Of a stretch of DNA of 31,420 nucleotides, positions 14,894 through 21,358 are shown piece after piece. Each line of letters begins with the position of its first letter. Within the stretch, counting starts at the first letter, position 1. Source of the DNA: DAOUMU01 sp034409055 (GTDB lineage Bacteria; Chloroflexota; Anaerolineae; 4572-78; J111); assembly GCA_034409055.1 (NCBI GenBank), contig DAOUMU010000218.1:1-31420 (forward strand), in the 5' to 3' direction. The notes below the pieces were generated by a model, which was not told where the DNA came from, did not search any database, and worked only from the letters and a program-made list of their open reading frames with translations. The position numbers were made by a program, and so were the translations under genes.

Positions 14894-16648
14894 TTACAGC
14901 TCGGCGTAGACCGAGTCCAGCGCCTCGTCAGGGACGTCATAGACTTCGTCGAGAGGCGGCAGCGGTTCGTACTTCATGAATTCGGGCATACGGTCGTCGA
15001 GCTTGGTAAAGCCGGCCGCTTCGTTGAACTGCCGCTCTGTCTTGAGGATTTCCGCACCGATCCGGGTTACGTCTTCTCCGGTCCAGTCGGTCCCCAGGGC
15101 ACCCGCGCACTCTTCCACCATCCCCTCGAAGCCGCTGGCGATGTCCAGAATGGGGAAGGCGATGAACAGGCAGTGGCCGGTGCTGTCGATGAAGGCTGTA
15201 GCTATCTGGAAGTTGCGGCTGAGAGTTGCTTTGCCTTCGGCGGAGAGGGGATCTACCTTGCCGCTGACCCCCAGGATTTCTGGAGCGATGGTGTAACCGG
15301 CGGTGTGGTCGGCACCCATAGTACTGGTGGCATAGGTGATGCCGATCCCTTTAACCGCCCTCGGCTCGTAAGCCGGCATGCTTTGACCCTTGACGACCGG
15401 AGCACGATGCACGCCCAGGGCGCGAGCGGTGAAGGCCACGCCGTTACCCAAGATGCGGCCCAGTGGCGTCCCCTTGCCAATCTCGTGCATCAAGTTAACC
15501 GCCGCCTCACCGTCGCCGAACTCGGCCAGGCCGCCCTCCATCGCCACCGCGAGGGTGTTGCCGGCCTCGATGGTATCCACGCCGTAGTCGTTGCACAGGC
15601 GGATCAGCTCGCCGGTGAAATCCAGGGAGTCAATCCCACAATTGGCGCCCAGGCTCCAGACCGACTCATACTCCTGGCAGGAGACATGCTCGGTGCCATC
15701 CTCCTTATGCCAGACATTAGAGCACTGGATGATGCAGCCAGGGCTGCAGGCATGATTATAGAGCTCCCGCCCCAGGCGTTCCTTGTTCCCATCGAAGATG
15801 GCCTCACCGCCGATCTTAGCCGCGCCCTCAAAGCGGCCGCTGGAGAAGTTGCGGGTGGGCAGACCACCGGCCTCGTTCATGATGTTAATCAGCACGGCAG
15901 TCCCGTAGGTATTCAAGCCGCCCTTGGGCTTGGTGATGTCGTGGGTACGCAGCGCTTCCGTCAGTTTCTTACGACCCTGATCGAACAAGTCCTTGTTGGT
16001 GATGGGGATTGCCGCCGGAGCACCCTCGGCATCCACGACGATGAGCTTCAACCCCTTGGAACCCAGGATGGCCCCCAGGCCACCGCGCCCGGCGTAGCGG
16101 GCGGGCCGCCCCTCGGTGTCGTTGAAGCAGATGCCGGCATTGGTCATCTTGTACTCGCCGGCTGCACCGATGGCCATGATATCGGCCTTCTTGCCAAAAC
16201 GCTCAAAAAGCTTGGGGTAGACCTCGTACAGCCCCTGGCCACAATATTCGTCGGCGGGGAAGAAGGTGACCTCATCCTTGGTGAGATGGACGCCCCAGAA
16301 CTTGCCGTCCTTCTCCTGGGGGAACCCCTCGACGATAATAGCCTTGATCCCCAGCCGGGCCACCGATGGCGGCCAGCCGCTACCGGCGTTGGATTCCTTG
16401 ATCCCACCGGTGAGTGGCGATTTGCCCCCAACCGATACCCGGGCGCAGGTGGGCGCCGGTGAGCCGGTAACAATACCTGGGGCAAAGATTATCTTATTGT
16501 TCGGTCCCAGGGGATGGGCCATAGGCGGTACCTCATCGGCAGTGAAGGTACTTGTCAACCAACGACCGGCCATATATTTGTACTTCTCAGGTACATCCTC
16601 GTAGGTGGTCGTGCGATCGGTCATATTAATGCGTAAAAACTTAGCCAT
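14894..16648 (-). CDS. aor: Aldehyde:ferredoxin oxidoreductase (tungsten/molybdenum)
   Basis: Cytosolic oxidoreductase of 584 residues, normal for the AOR family, which oxidises aldehydes to acids and reduces ferredoxin using a bis-pterin tungsten or molybdenum cofactor and one [4Fe-4S] cluster. The N-terminal pterin-binding domain is clear (DEVPPMAHPLGPNNKIIFAPG, KSPLTGG around 76-82, YAGRGGLGAILGSKGLK around 185-201). Cluster cysteines are Cys301, Cys305, Cys309 and, near the C-terminus, Cys493 in STGHCLF. Spacing of the first three is C-x3-C-x3-C, one residue longer than the C-x2-C-x3-C of the archaeal enzyme I know. A strong AAAGGAGG site precedes ATG 16648. It follows a MoaD-like gene and precedes the radical-SAM maturase. 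Confidence 0.93.
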   Translation of the reverse strand: MAKFLRINMTDRTTTYEDVPEKYKYMAGRWLTSTFTADEVPPMAHPLGPNNKIIFAPGIVTGSPAPTCARVSVGGKSPLTGGIKESNAGSGWPPSVARLGIKAIIVEGFPQEKDGKFWGVHLTKDEVTFFPADEYCGQGLYEVYPKLFERFGKKADIMAIGAAGEYKMTNAGICFNDTEGRPARYAGRGGLGAILGSKGLKLIVVDAEGAPAAIPITNKDLFDQGRKKLTEALRTHDITKPKGGLNTYGTAVLINIMNEAGGLPTRNFSSGRFEGAAKIGGEAIFDGNKERLGRELYNHACSPGCIIQCSNVWHKEDGTEHVSCQEYESVWSLGANCGIDSLDFTGELIRLCNDYGVDTIEAGNTLAVAMEGGLAEFGDGEAAVNLMHEIGKGTPLGRILGNGVAFTARALGVHRAPVVKGQSMPAYEPRAVKGIGITYATSTMGADHTAGYTIAPEILGVSGKVDPLSAEGKATLSRNFQIATAFIDSTGHCLFIAFPILDIASGFEGMVEECAGALGTDWTGEDVTRIGAEILKTERQFNEAAGFTKLDDRMPEFMKYEPLPPLDEVYDVPDEALDSVYAEL

Positions 16649-16741
16649 TTTAGATAACCTCCTTTGGTAAACTATTTTTAGGCTAAAAGTTGGTGCTTTT
16701 CTTCAGCCTTAGGCCTGAAGATGAGCTACTAAGAACCATGA

Positions 16742-16757
16742 CGCCTTAGCTAAGGCG
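16742..16757. promoter_or_regulatory. Perfect 16-bp palindrome between MoaD-like and AOR genes
   Basis: CGCCTTAGCTAAGGCG is self-complementary with no spacer. A second dyad, CTTCAG with CTGAAG, lies at about 16703-16722. The 191-base gap has no gene. These could be a protein-binding site, an mRNA-processing hairpin or a remnant repeat; there is no U-tract to make a convincing terminator. Confidence 0.45.
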
Positions 16758-16839
16758 CGCAACACCTCTATAAGTAACACTTGTCCGTCGATGGAGATCC
16801 CGGTACACCCGCTCAACGAATGACTGTTCGATGACCTCC

Positions 16840-17217
16840 TTACTCAGTTGGGGGCTTCGCCTCTTGGTCTTTGCTTGTGGATGAATGGCGAAGATGCATA
16901 GCCTTCTGCAGCTCGGGGCTGGTACTGGCTCCGAAACGATACTGGAAGGGCCACATACTCCGCTCGTGAAATAGACCGATCCGGTCCCCATCTTTCAATT
17001 CCCGCTCCAGGTCGGCACCCAGGCCGGGCATATCGGTCAACTGAGCGTTAATGAAAGTGATCCCTTTCTTCTCCAGCGGCATACCCAGTTGCTCGATCAA
17101 GTCTCGCATCTTTGCTCCCTCGGGTAACTCCAAATAGAGCTGAGCATAACTACCCTTATTCTCCCCAGGGGCATACTCGGCCAGAGGCCCATAGAGCCAT
17201 ATCTCTAACTTAATCAC
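16840..17217 (-). CDS. MoaD/ThiS-like protein with extended tail lacking GG
   Basis: A 125-residue protein whose first 80 residues match the ubiquitin-like MoaD/ThiS pattern (MIKLEIWLYGPLAEYAPGE, LELPEGAKMRDLIEQLG, TFINAQL, LKDGDRIGLFHE). Instead of ending in Gly-Gly it continues with a SMWPFQYRFGAS segment and about 30 polar residues. The usual sulfur-carrier terminus is therefore missing, unless the tail is cut off. The GTG start at 17217 has GGAG upstream. As first gene of the AOR operon it probably serves cofactor assembly, acts as a small AOR subunit, or is a scaffold. The function of the tail is unknown. Confidence 0.75.
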   Translation of the reverse strand: MIKLEIWLYGPLAEYAPGENKGSYAQLYLELPEGAKMRDLIEQLGMPLEKKGITFINAQLTDMPGLGADLERELKDGDRIGLFHERSMWPFQYRFGASTSPELQKAMHLRHSSTSKDQEAKPPTE

Positions 17218-17483
17218 GCTTCATTCTACTCCGTATTTTCCTGTTAGGTCATACAGATTTGGATACAACAATAAGGGTAAGTAGGGCGGCTTTCCCCACA
17301 AAATCGACTTCCCCGATAGCCTGCTAGCACTAAGTTTCTAGATAGAGCATCACCTCCTTTATAGATAAAACTACTTAACCCCCATTGTATATAGTGTAAA
17401 ATCCGATGAGGTTCGACGAGTTCCTATGAGACGCAGGAACTGAGGGGCAACTTCTGAAAATTTTGGAGGTCGTGTTGGATAAC
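17218..17483. other. AOR-operon leader region without a gene
   Basis: No convincing coding region. On the minus strand the sequence at 17348-17360 reads AAAGGAGGTGATG, almost the full complement of the 16S rRNA 3' end, but is followed only by a six-codon frame ending in TAG. A weak TATATA-type -10 box lies about 40 bases upstream of it, so a short leader peptide or a decayed gene start is possible. I see no known riboswitch fold. Confidence 0.4.
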
Positions 17484-17590
17484 AGACTCAGTAGATCCAA
17501 ATTTGAGGAGCCAGCACGCTCACGTGCGGCACGCTTCGCAGTCGGCACGTGGGCGTGCCTCACTCCGCAAAAATTGGATCCACTGAGGCT
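17484..17590. repeat. MITE-like palindromic element, family A copy 2
   Basis: Inverted-orientation copy of the element at 7824-7947. Ends are CAGTAGATCC (from 17489) and GGATCCACTG (to 17585), flanked by AGACT and AGGCT (4 of 5 identical). Outside a 17-bp block absent here, I count only two clear differences from copy 1 over roughly 100 bases, so the two copies are recent. It sits in the divergent gap between the AOR operon and the amidinotransferase. Confidence 0.85.
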
Positions 17591-17612
17591 GAGTAATTAT
17601 CTTATAAATAAA

Positions 17613-17643
17613 ACAGCGCTATGTTAAATAAACATAGCGCTGT
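17613..17643. terminator. Perfect 13-bp hairpin in AT-rich DNA
   Basis: ACAGCGCTATGTT (17613-17625), loop AAATA, AACATAGCGCTGT (17631-17643). On the minus strand it is followed by TTTATTTATA, which resembles an intrinsic terminator, but no minus-strand gene ends here. It could instead be an operator or an insulator between divergent operons. Confidence 0.45.
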
Positions 17644-17844
17644 AAAATTCAAACTTGTGTCGCTTCCTGCTGACGAAGCGAGGATTCCAAAAATGTATTT
17701 CAACTTATTTAGGGGTACAAACAAATTTGTTCCCTCCCTGACAAGACCGTATTATACTACACAGTCGTTCATCTCGGCAAATTTTATGATGATTGACGTG
17801 ATTTTCCAGATAACCATCCCTTGTATTAAAATGTCCAGTTAGTT

Positions 17845-17990
17845 GTAAACGCATCCCCATGCGTCTACGGCGGGCATAGGGATGCCCTGGCTACGTTTTG
17901 CCACAAAAACTGGCCAGTTCTTCAAAACCTTGTAGTAGACGCATCCCCATGCGTCTACGGCGGGCATAGAGATGCCCTGGCTACGTTTTG
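17845..17990. repeat. Two tandem 56-bp hairpin-pair repeats, 90-bp period
   Basis: Units at 17845-17900 and 17935-17990 are almost identical (two differences) with an exact 90-bp period. Each holds a hairpin around GCATCCCCATGC (in unit 2 the arms GTAGACGCAT and ATGCGTCTAC pair perfectly) and a second, inverted one, GGGCAT with ATGCCC. The spacer after each unit contains an AAACTGRCCAG-like sequence, so the duplicated unit is probably longer. They lie 42 bases upstream of the amidinotransferase ATG and must be part of its leader or promoter region. Confidence 0.8.
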
Positions 17991-18031
17991 TAACCCAGAA
18001 ACTGACCAGAAAACGAACCCGAGTGTGACTA

Positions 18032-19126
18032 ATGAACGAAGCAACAAATTCCTCTTATCCGGTGGTTAATACCCACAATGAATGGGATCCTTTAGAAGAG
18101 ATTATCGTCGGCAGTGTCGACGGGGCCATGATCTCGCCCTGGGACGTGGTCATGGAGGCCACCCTGCACAGGAAAGAACTGTGGGATTTCTTCCGTAAAT
18201 ATGGGGGAACGCCCTGGCCTGAAGAGATGCTTGAAGCCGCTCAAAAAAACCTGGACGAATTTGTCCATATCCTTGAGGTAGAAGGGGTGGCCGTCCGTCG
18301 CCCCACTCCCCATGATTTTTCTAAAGCCTATGCCACCCCGGATTTTGAGATAAAGAGCGGCTGCTATGCCTTGATGCCGAGGGATGTATTGCTGGTCATC
18401 GGTAACCAGATCATCGAAGCGCCAATGGGTTGGCGGTCCAGATATCACGAAAACCACGCTTACAAAGACCTGTGTAAAGAGTATTTCAAAAAAGGGGCCA
18501 GGTGGGTTTCGGCACCCCGTCCCCAACTGAGTGGCCAAAGCTACGTTGAGGGCTTTGTTGCGCCCGAAGAGGGCGAGCCTATGCGTACCATTCTGACTGA
18601 ATTCGAGCCCCTGTTTGATGCGGCGGATGCCATCAAATGTGGCCGGGATATTTTTATAGCCCAGAGCAGTTGTTGCAATCGTTTTGGCATCGAGTGGCTG
18701 CAGCGACACCTGGGCGATGCGTATCGGGTGCACGAGCTGGAGGTGTATGACACCCACCCTATGCACATTGATGCCACTTTTTACCCGCTGGCTCCGGGCA
18801 AGCTCTTGATCAACCCCGAACGGATCAAGAAAGTGCCGGACATGTTCAAAAAGAGTGGCTGGGATATCCTGGTCTGTCCTGAACCGTTAATGCCGGAGAG
18901 CCACCCGATGTACAATAGCAGCCGTTGGATTAGTATGAATGTGTTGATGCTGGATGAAGAACGGGTGATTGTGGCCAAAGGCGAGGATACGTTGATCAAA
19001 GCCCTCAAGGATTGGGGATTTAAACCCATTCCCTGTAAGTTCTACAACTTTGAAACGATTGCGGGCGGCTTTCATTGTGCCACAGTGGATATACGGCGCA
19101 GAGGGAAGTTACAGTCCTATTTTTAG
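18032..19126 (+). CDS. L-arginine:glycine amidinotransferase homologue
   Basis: Cytosolic enzyme of 364 residues transferring the amidino group of arginine to an amine acceptor, with ornithine as by-product. It aligns almost end to end with animal AGAT: NEWDPLEEIIVG (16-27), MPRDVLLVIGNQIIEAPM (115-132), GRDIF with Asp206, PMHIDATF with His245, NVLMLDEERV (303-312) and GGFHC with the nucleophile Cys349. The Asp-His-Cys triad is intact. Compared with the human enzyme as I recall it, Asn300 in the substrate flap is His242 here while the neighbouring Met is kept (Met244). Glycine, giving guanidinoacetate, is the default acceptor; another amine is possible. The ribosome site is weak (GAG). The stop codon touches an inserted MITE-like element. 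Confidence 0.9.
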   Translation: MNEATNSSYPVVNTHNEWDPLEEIIVGSVDGAMISPWDVVMEATLHRKELWDFFRKYGGTPWPEEMLEAAQKNLDEFVHILEVEGVAVRRPTPHDFSKAYATPDFEIKSGCYALMPRDVLLVIGNQIIEAPMGWRSRYHENHAYKDLCKEYFKKGARWVSAPRPQLSGQSYVEGFVAPEEGEPMRTILTEFEPLFDAADAIKCGRDIFIAQSSCCNRFGIEWLQRHLGDAYRVHELEVYDTHPMHIDATFYPLAPGKLLINPERIKKVPDMFKKSGWDILVCPEPLMPESHPMYNSSRWISMNVLMLDEERVIVAKGEDTLIKALKDWGFKPIPCKFYNFETIAGGFHCATVDIRRRGKLQSYF

Positions 19127-19294
19127 ATTTTAGGTAACTACCTGCCATGTCATTCTGAACAGGTGAAGAATCCCCAAAGTTTTGGTAAAAGTAGACCTCT
19201 TTTGAGCCAAAGTTTCGGAGATTCCTCGTCGTTTATGCCCTTTGGGTACTCCGCTCCTCGGAATGACATGAGGGTAGGCAGTTACGATTTTAGG
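19126..19294. mobile_element. MITE-like element with 9-bp target-site duplication
   Basis: A non-coding imperfect palindrome (about 19135-19285) has ends TAACTACCTGCC and GGCAGTTA and inner arms GTCATTCTGA and GGAATGAC. It is flanked by the perfect direct repeat GATTTTAGG at 19126-19134 and 19286-19294, which strongly suggests transposition. The left duplication begins on the last base of the amidinotransferase stop codon. The element contains, at 19231-19247, a 17-bp block also present in the unrelated element at 7824-7947. No transposase is encoded. Confidence 0.8.
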
Positions 19295-19333
19295 ACGGGG
19301 TGCATAATACGGCAAAGATGAACCGAGACGGAC

Positions 19334-21355
19334 TCAGACTAAGTCGCGTGGAACCGTAAAGGTCCAGGTCTTGCTAAAAACTCGGGTGTGGTCCTCATAG
19401 GCATTGAGGACATTTGTGACATAGAATTGGTCAGCATCCGCCGACATCAGGCTGGATGTCTCGATTCGAATCCGCCAGTTCTCTCGTCCAATTTTGATGG
19501 TGCGGTCACAACGGACCTGGGCAGACAGGGGCTCCCCCTCGATGACGGTGTAGGTATCCGTGTTAATTGCCTCGAATTCAAGCCCGTTTGCCAGCAATCG
19601 ACAGCAACCGTCATCTGAATGATCGACCAGTTGAACTGACCCGTGAATTGTGTCACGCTCAATCGTCCGTCGGCGCGTCTCGGAGCGAAGAACTTCGTGA
19701 GGCAGCAAGGCTGTCCCTTCCGGAGGAGCGAATGGGGTCAGGTCTGCACCTTGGGCTGGTGACGCTCGTACCGGCAGAATCAACTGGCTGCCCTGGCCGG
19801 TAAAGATGGTCAGTGTCACCGATTCAGGCGATGGCCAAGCATGGGGCCAGTAGGTGGGGGATACGGCGACGCGCCAGCGGTGTCCGACCGGCAGGGTGTA
19901 GGCAATGGCATTAAGCCGGACCATTACCCGGCAAGGTTGGCCTGGTTTCAGGGGCGCCGGTTGCTCGTGACTATCCCGGTGGGTCAGGTTGAGTAAACCC
20001 CAACTGACCAGGGTGGAAGCACCCCCCGGAGCCACATCGCACAGACGCACAGCGAGCAGAGCGTTGGGCCGGTCCACCACAACGGTGAGAGTGACTTCTG
20101 GGAAACCCAATATTTCCATCGGAGCCTCAAGTGGGGCTGAGGTGAAACAGAGCGAGAGACTGTCGTCGGGGCGCTGGTCGGCAGGCATGTCTCCTGGCCG
20201 GCCATAGGGACACCATACCCCGGCCTGAAGTCCGGTGGTCTTAGACCCATAGATTTCGAGTTGCCTCTCAGTTGCCGGCGTATGATCGAGAATGTACTCG
20301 TTCAGCCAGTAAATCTGCGGGACGATGTTGGGGGAAGGCCAGGATGCCTCGGCTATCCAACGCCCTGGCCGGGTGACATAGTGGGTGCTTGGCGGTACAC
20401 TCTCCTGCATCCAAACTCGTAGCATGGGCTCGTCCATAATACCGGTGTCAATACCTTTGAGCCAGTAATCCCACCAGCGTAGACACTCCTGCAAAAAGCC
20501 GATGGCCGGGCCGGGACTGCCCCGCTCTGGGTAGTTGTGGGACCAGGGGCCAATTAGTCCTTTGCGCGGTCCGGACAAACCTGTCAGCAGGCGGGGGATG
20601 GCATTGGTATAGCCATCTGCCCAACCCCCCACCAAGTAGACCGGGCAGGTGATGTCGGCGTAATTCTCACAGACGGAACCGTGCTGCCAGTAGGCGTCTC
20701 GCCGTTGGTGGCTGAGCCAGGTTTCAACGTAGGCCGGGGTCTTATCCATCCGCTCCAGCCACATCCCGCGCCAACGCTCACCCACAAACCGGGGATCGGG
20801 TGGCAGGGCATTGTAGGCCAGCATAATCGAGGCCCAGGGCAGCATGTCGTAGGCCAGGACACAGCCGCCCATATAATGGACGTCGTCGGCGTAGCGGTCG
20901 TCGGTGGAGCACAGGCTGATGACTGCTTTGAGTTGGGACGGTCGCCGGGCAGCGACCTGTAATCCATTGAAGCCACCCCAGGAGATGCCGATCATACCCG
21001 CGTCGCCGGTGCACCAGGGCTGGTCGGCCAGCCAGGCCAGCACCTCCAGGGCATCGTTCTGCTCCTGCGGCAGATACTCATCGTAGAGGATACCGTCGGA
21101 GTCGCCGCTGCCGCGCATGTCTACCCGGATGGAGGCGTAACCGTGCCCGGCAAAATAGGGATGGCGGATCGAGTCGCGTAGGGCGGTGAAGTCATTTTTG
21201 CGATAAGGCAGGTATTCCAGAATGGCCGGCACCGGGTTTTTCTCGGCGTCCTCCGGCAGCCATATTCTGGCCGCCAGGCGTGTCCTATCTGACATTGGAA
21301 TCCAGGTGTTTTCAATCTCCCGAATAGAGTGGGGAAATTCGGTTTTGATCCTCAT
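19334..21355 (-). CDS. CocE/NonD-family alpha/beta hydrolase (1)
   Basis: Hydrolase of 673 residues in the X-Pro dipeptidyl-peptidase/cocaine esterase superfamily, which cleaves esters or amide bonds of acylated small molecules. The catalytic triad is visible: Ser125 in GISWGGF, Asp247 in GGWADGYTNA and His273 in GPWSHN. The second half contains the family's C-terminal beta-sandwich domain. No signal peptide is seen, so it should act in the cytosol on imported compounds. Its ATG is 3 bases after the stop of a paralogous gene, so it is translationally coupled to it. Family members include alpha-amino acid ester hydrolases, glutaryl-7-aminocephalosporanic acid acylases and peptidases; the substrate here is unknown. 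Confidence 0.88.
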   Translation of the reverse strand: MRIKTEFPHSIREIENTWIPMSDRTRLAARIWLPEDAEKNPVPAILEYLPYRKNDFTALRDSIRHPYFAGHGYASIRVDMRGSGDSDGILYDEYLPQEQNDALEVLAWLADQPWCTGDAGMIGISWGGFNGLQVAARRPSQLKAVISLCSTDDRYADDVHYMGGCVLAYDMLPWASIMLAYNALPPDPRFVGERWRGMWLERMDKTPAYVETWLSHQRRDAYWQHGSVCENYADITCPVYLVGGWADGYTNAIPRLLTGLSGPRKGLIGPWSHNYPERGSPGPAIGFLQECLRWWDYWLKGIDTGIMDEPMLRVWMQESVPPSTHYVTRPGRWIAEASWPSPNIVPQIYWLNEYILDHTPATERQLEIYGSKTTGLQAGVWCPYGRPGDMPADQRPDDSLSLCFTSAPLEAPMEILGFPEVTLTVVVDRPNALLAVRLCDVAPGGASTLVSWGLLNLTHRDSHEQPAPLKPGQPCRVMVRLNAIAYTLPVGHRWRVAVSPTYWPHAWPSPESVTLTIFTGQGSQLILPVRASPAQGADLTPFAPPEGTALLPHEVLRSETRRRTIERDTIHGSVQLVDHSDDGCCRLLANGLEFEAINTDTYTVIEGEPLSAQVRCDRTIKIGRENWRIRIETSSLMSADADQFYVTNVLNAYEDHTRVFSKTWTFTVPRDLV

Positions 21356-21358
21356 TCT

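Noticed and set aside
15173..16462. 429-codon plus-strand open frame opposite the AOR gene
   Set aside because: Same reasoning: a shadow of a conserved coding region without a ribosome site or recognisable motifs.
17218..17483. Molybdenum/tungsten cofactor riboswitch upstream of the AOR operon
   Set aside because: I could not find the multi-helix architecture or conserved blocks of that RNA; only a strong Shine-Dalgarno-like stretch is visible.
17621..17842. 73-codon frame in the AOR/amidinotransferase intergenic region
   Set aside because: It begins inside the loop of the 17613-17643 hairpin, lacks a ribosome site and has no recognisable motif.
17845..17990. Tandem hairpins before the amidinotransferase as a guanidine-II riboswitch
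   Set aside because: Guanidine-II has two hairpins with ACGR tetraloops. These loops are CCCC and similar, and each unit is a repeat with inverted hairpins, so a dispersed repeat is the better explanation.
17845..17990. CRISPR array
   Set aside because: Only two 56-bp units with one spacer, strong internal palindromes and no cas genes.
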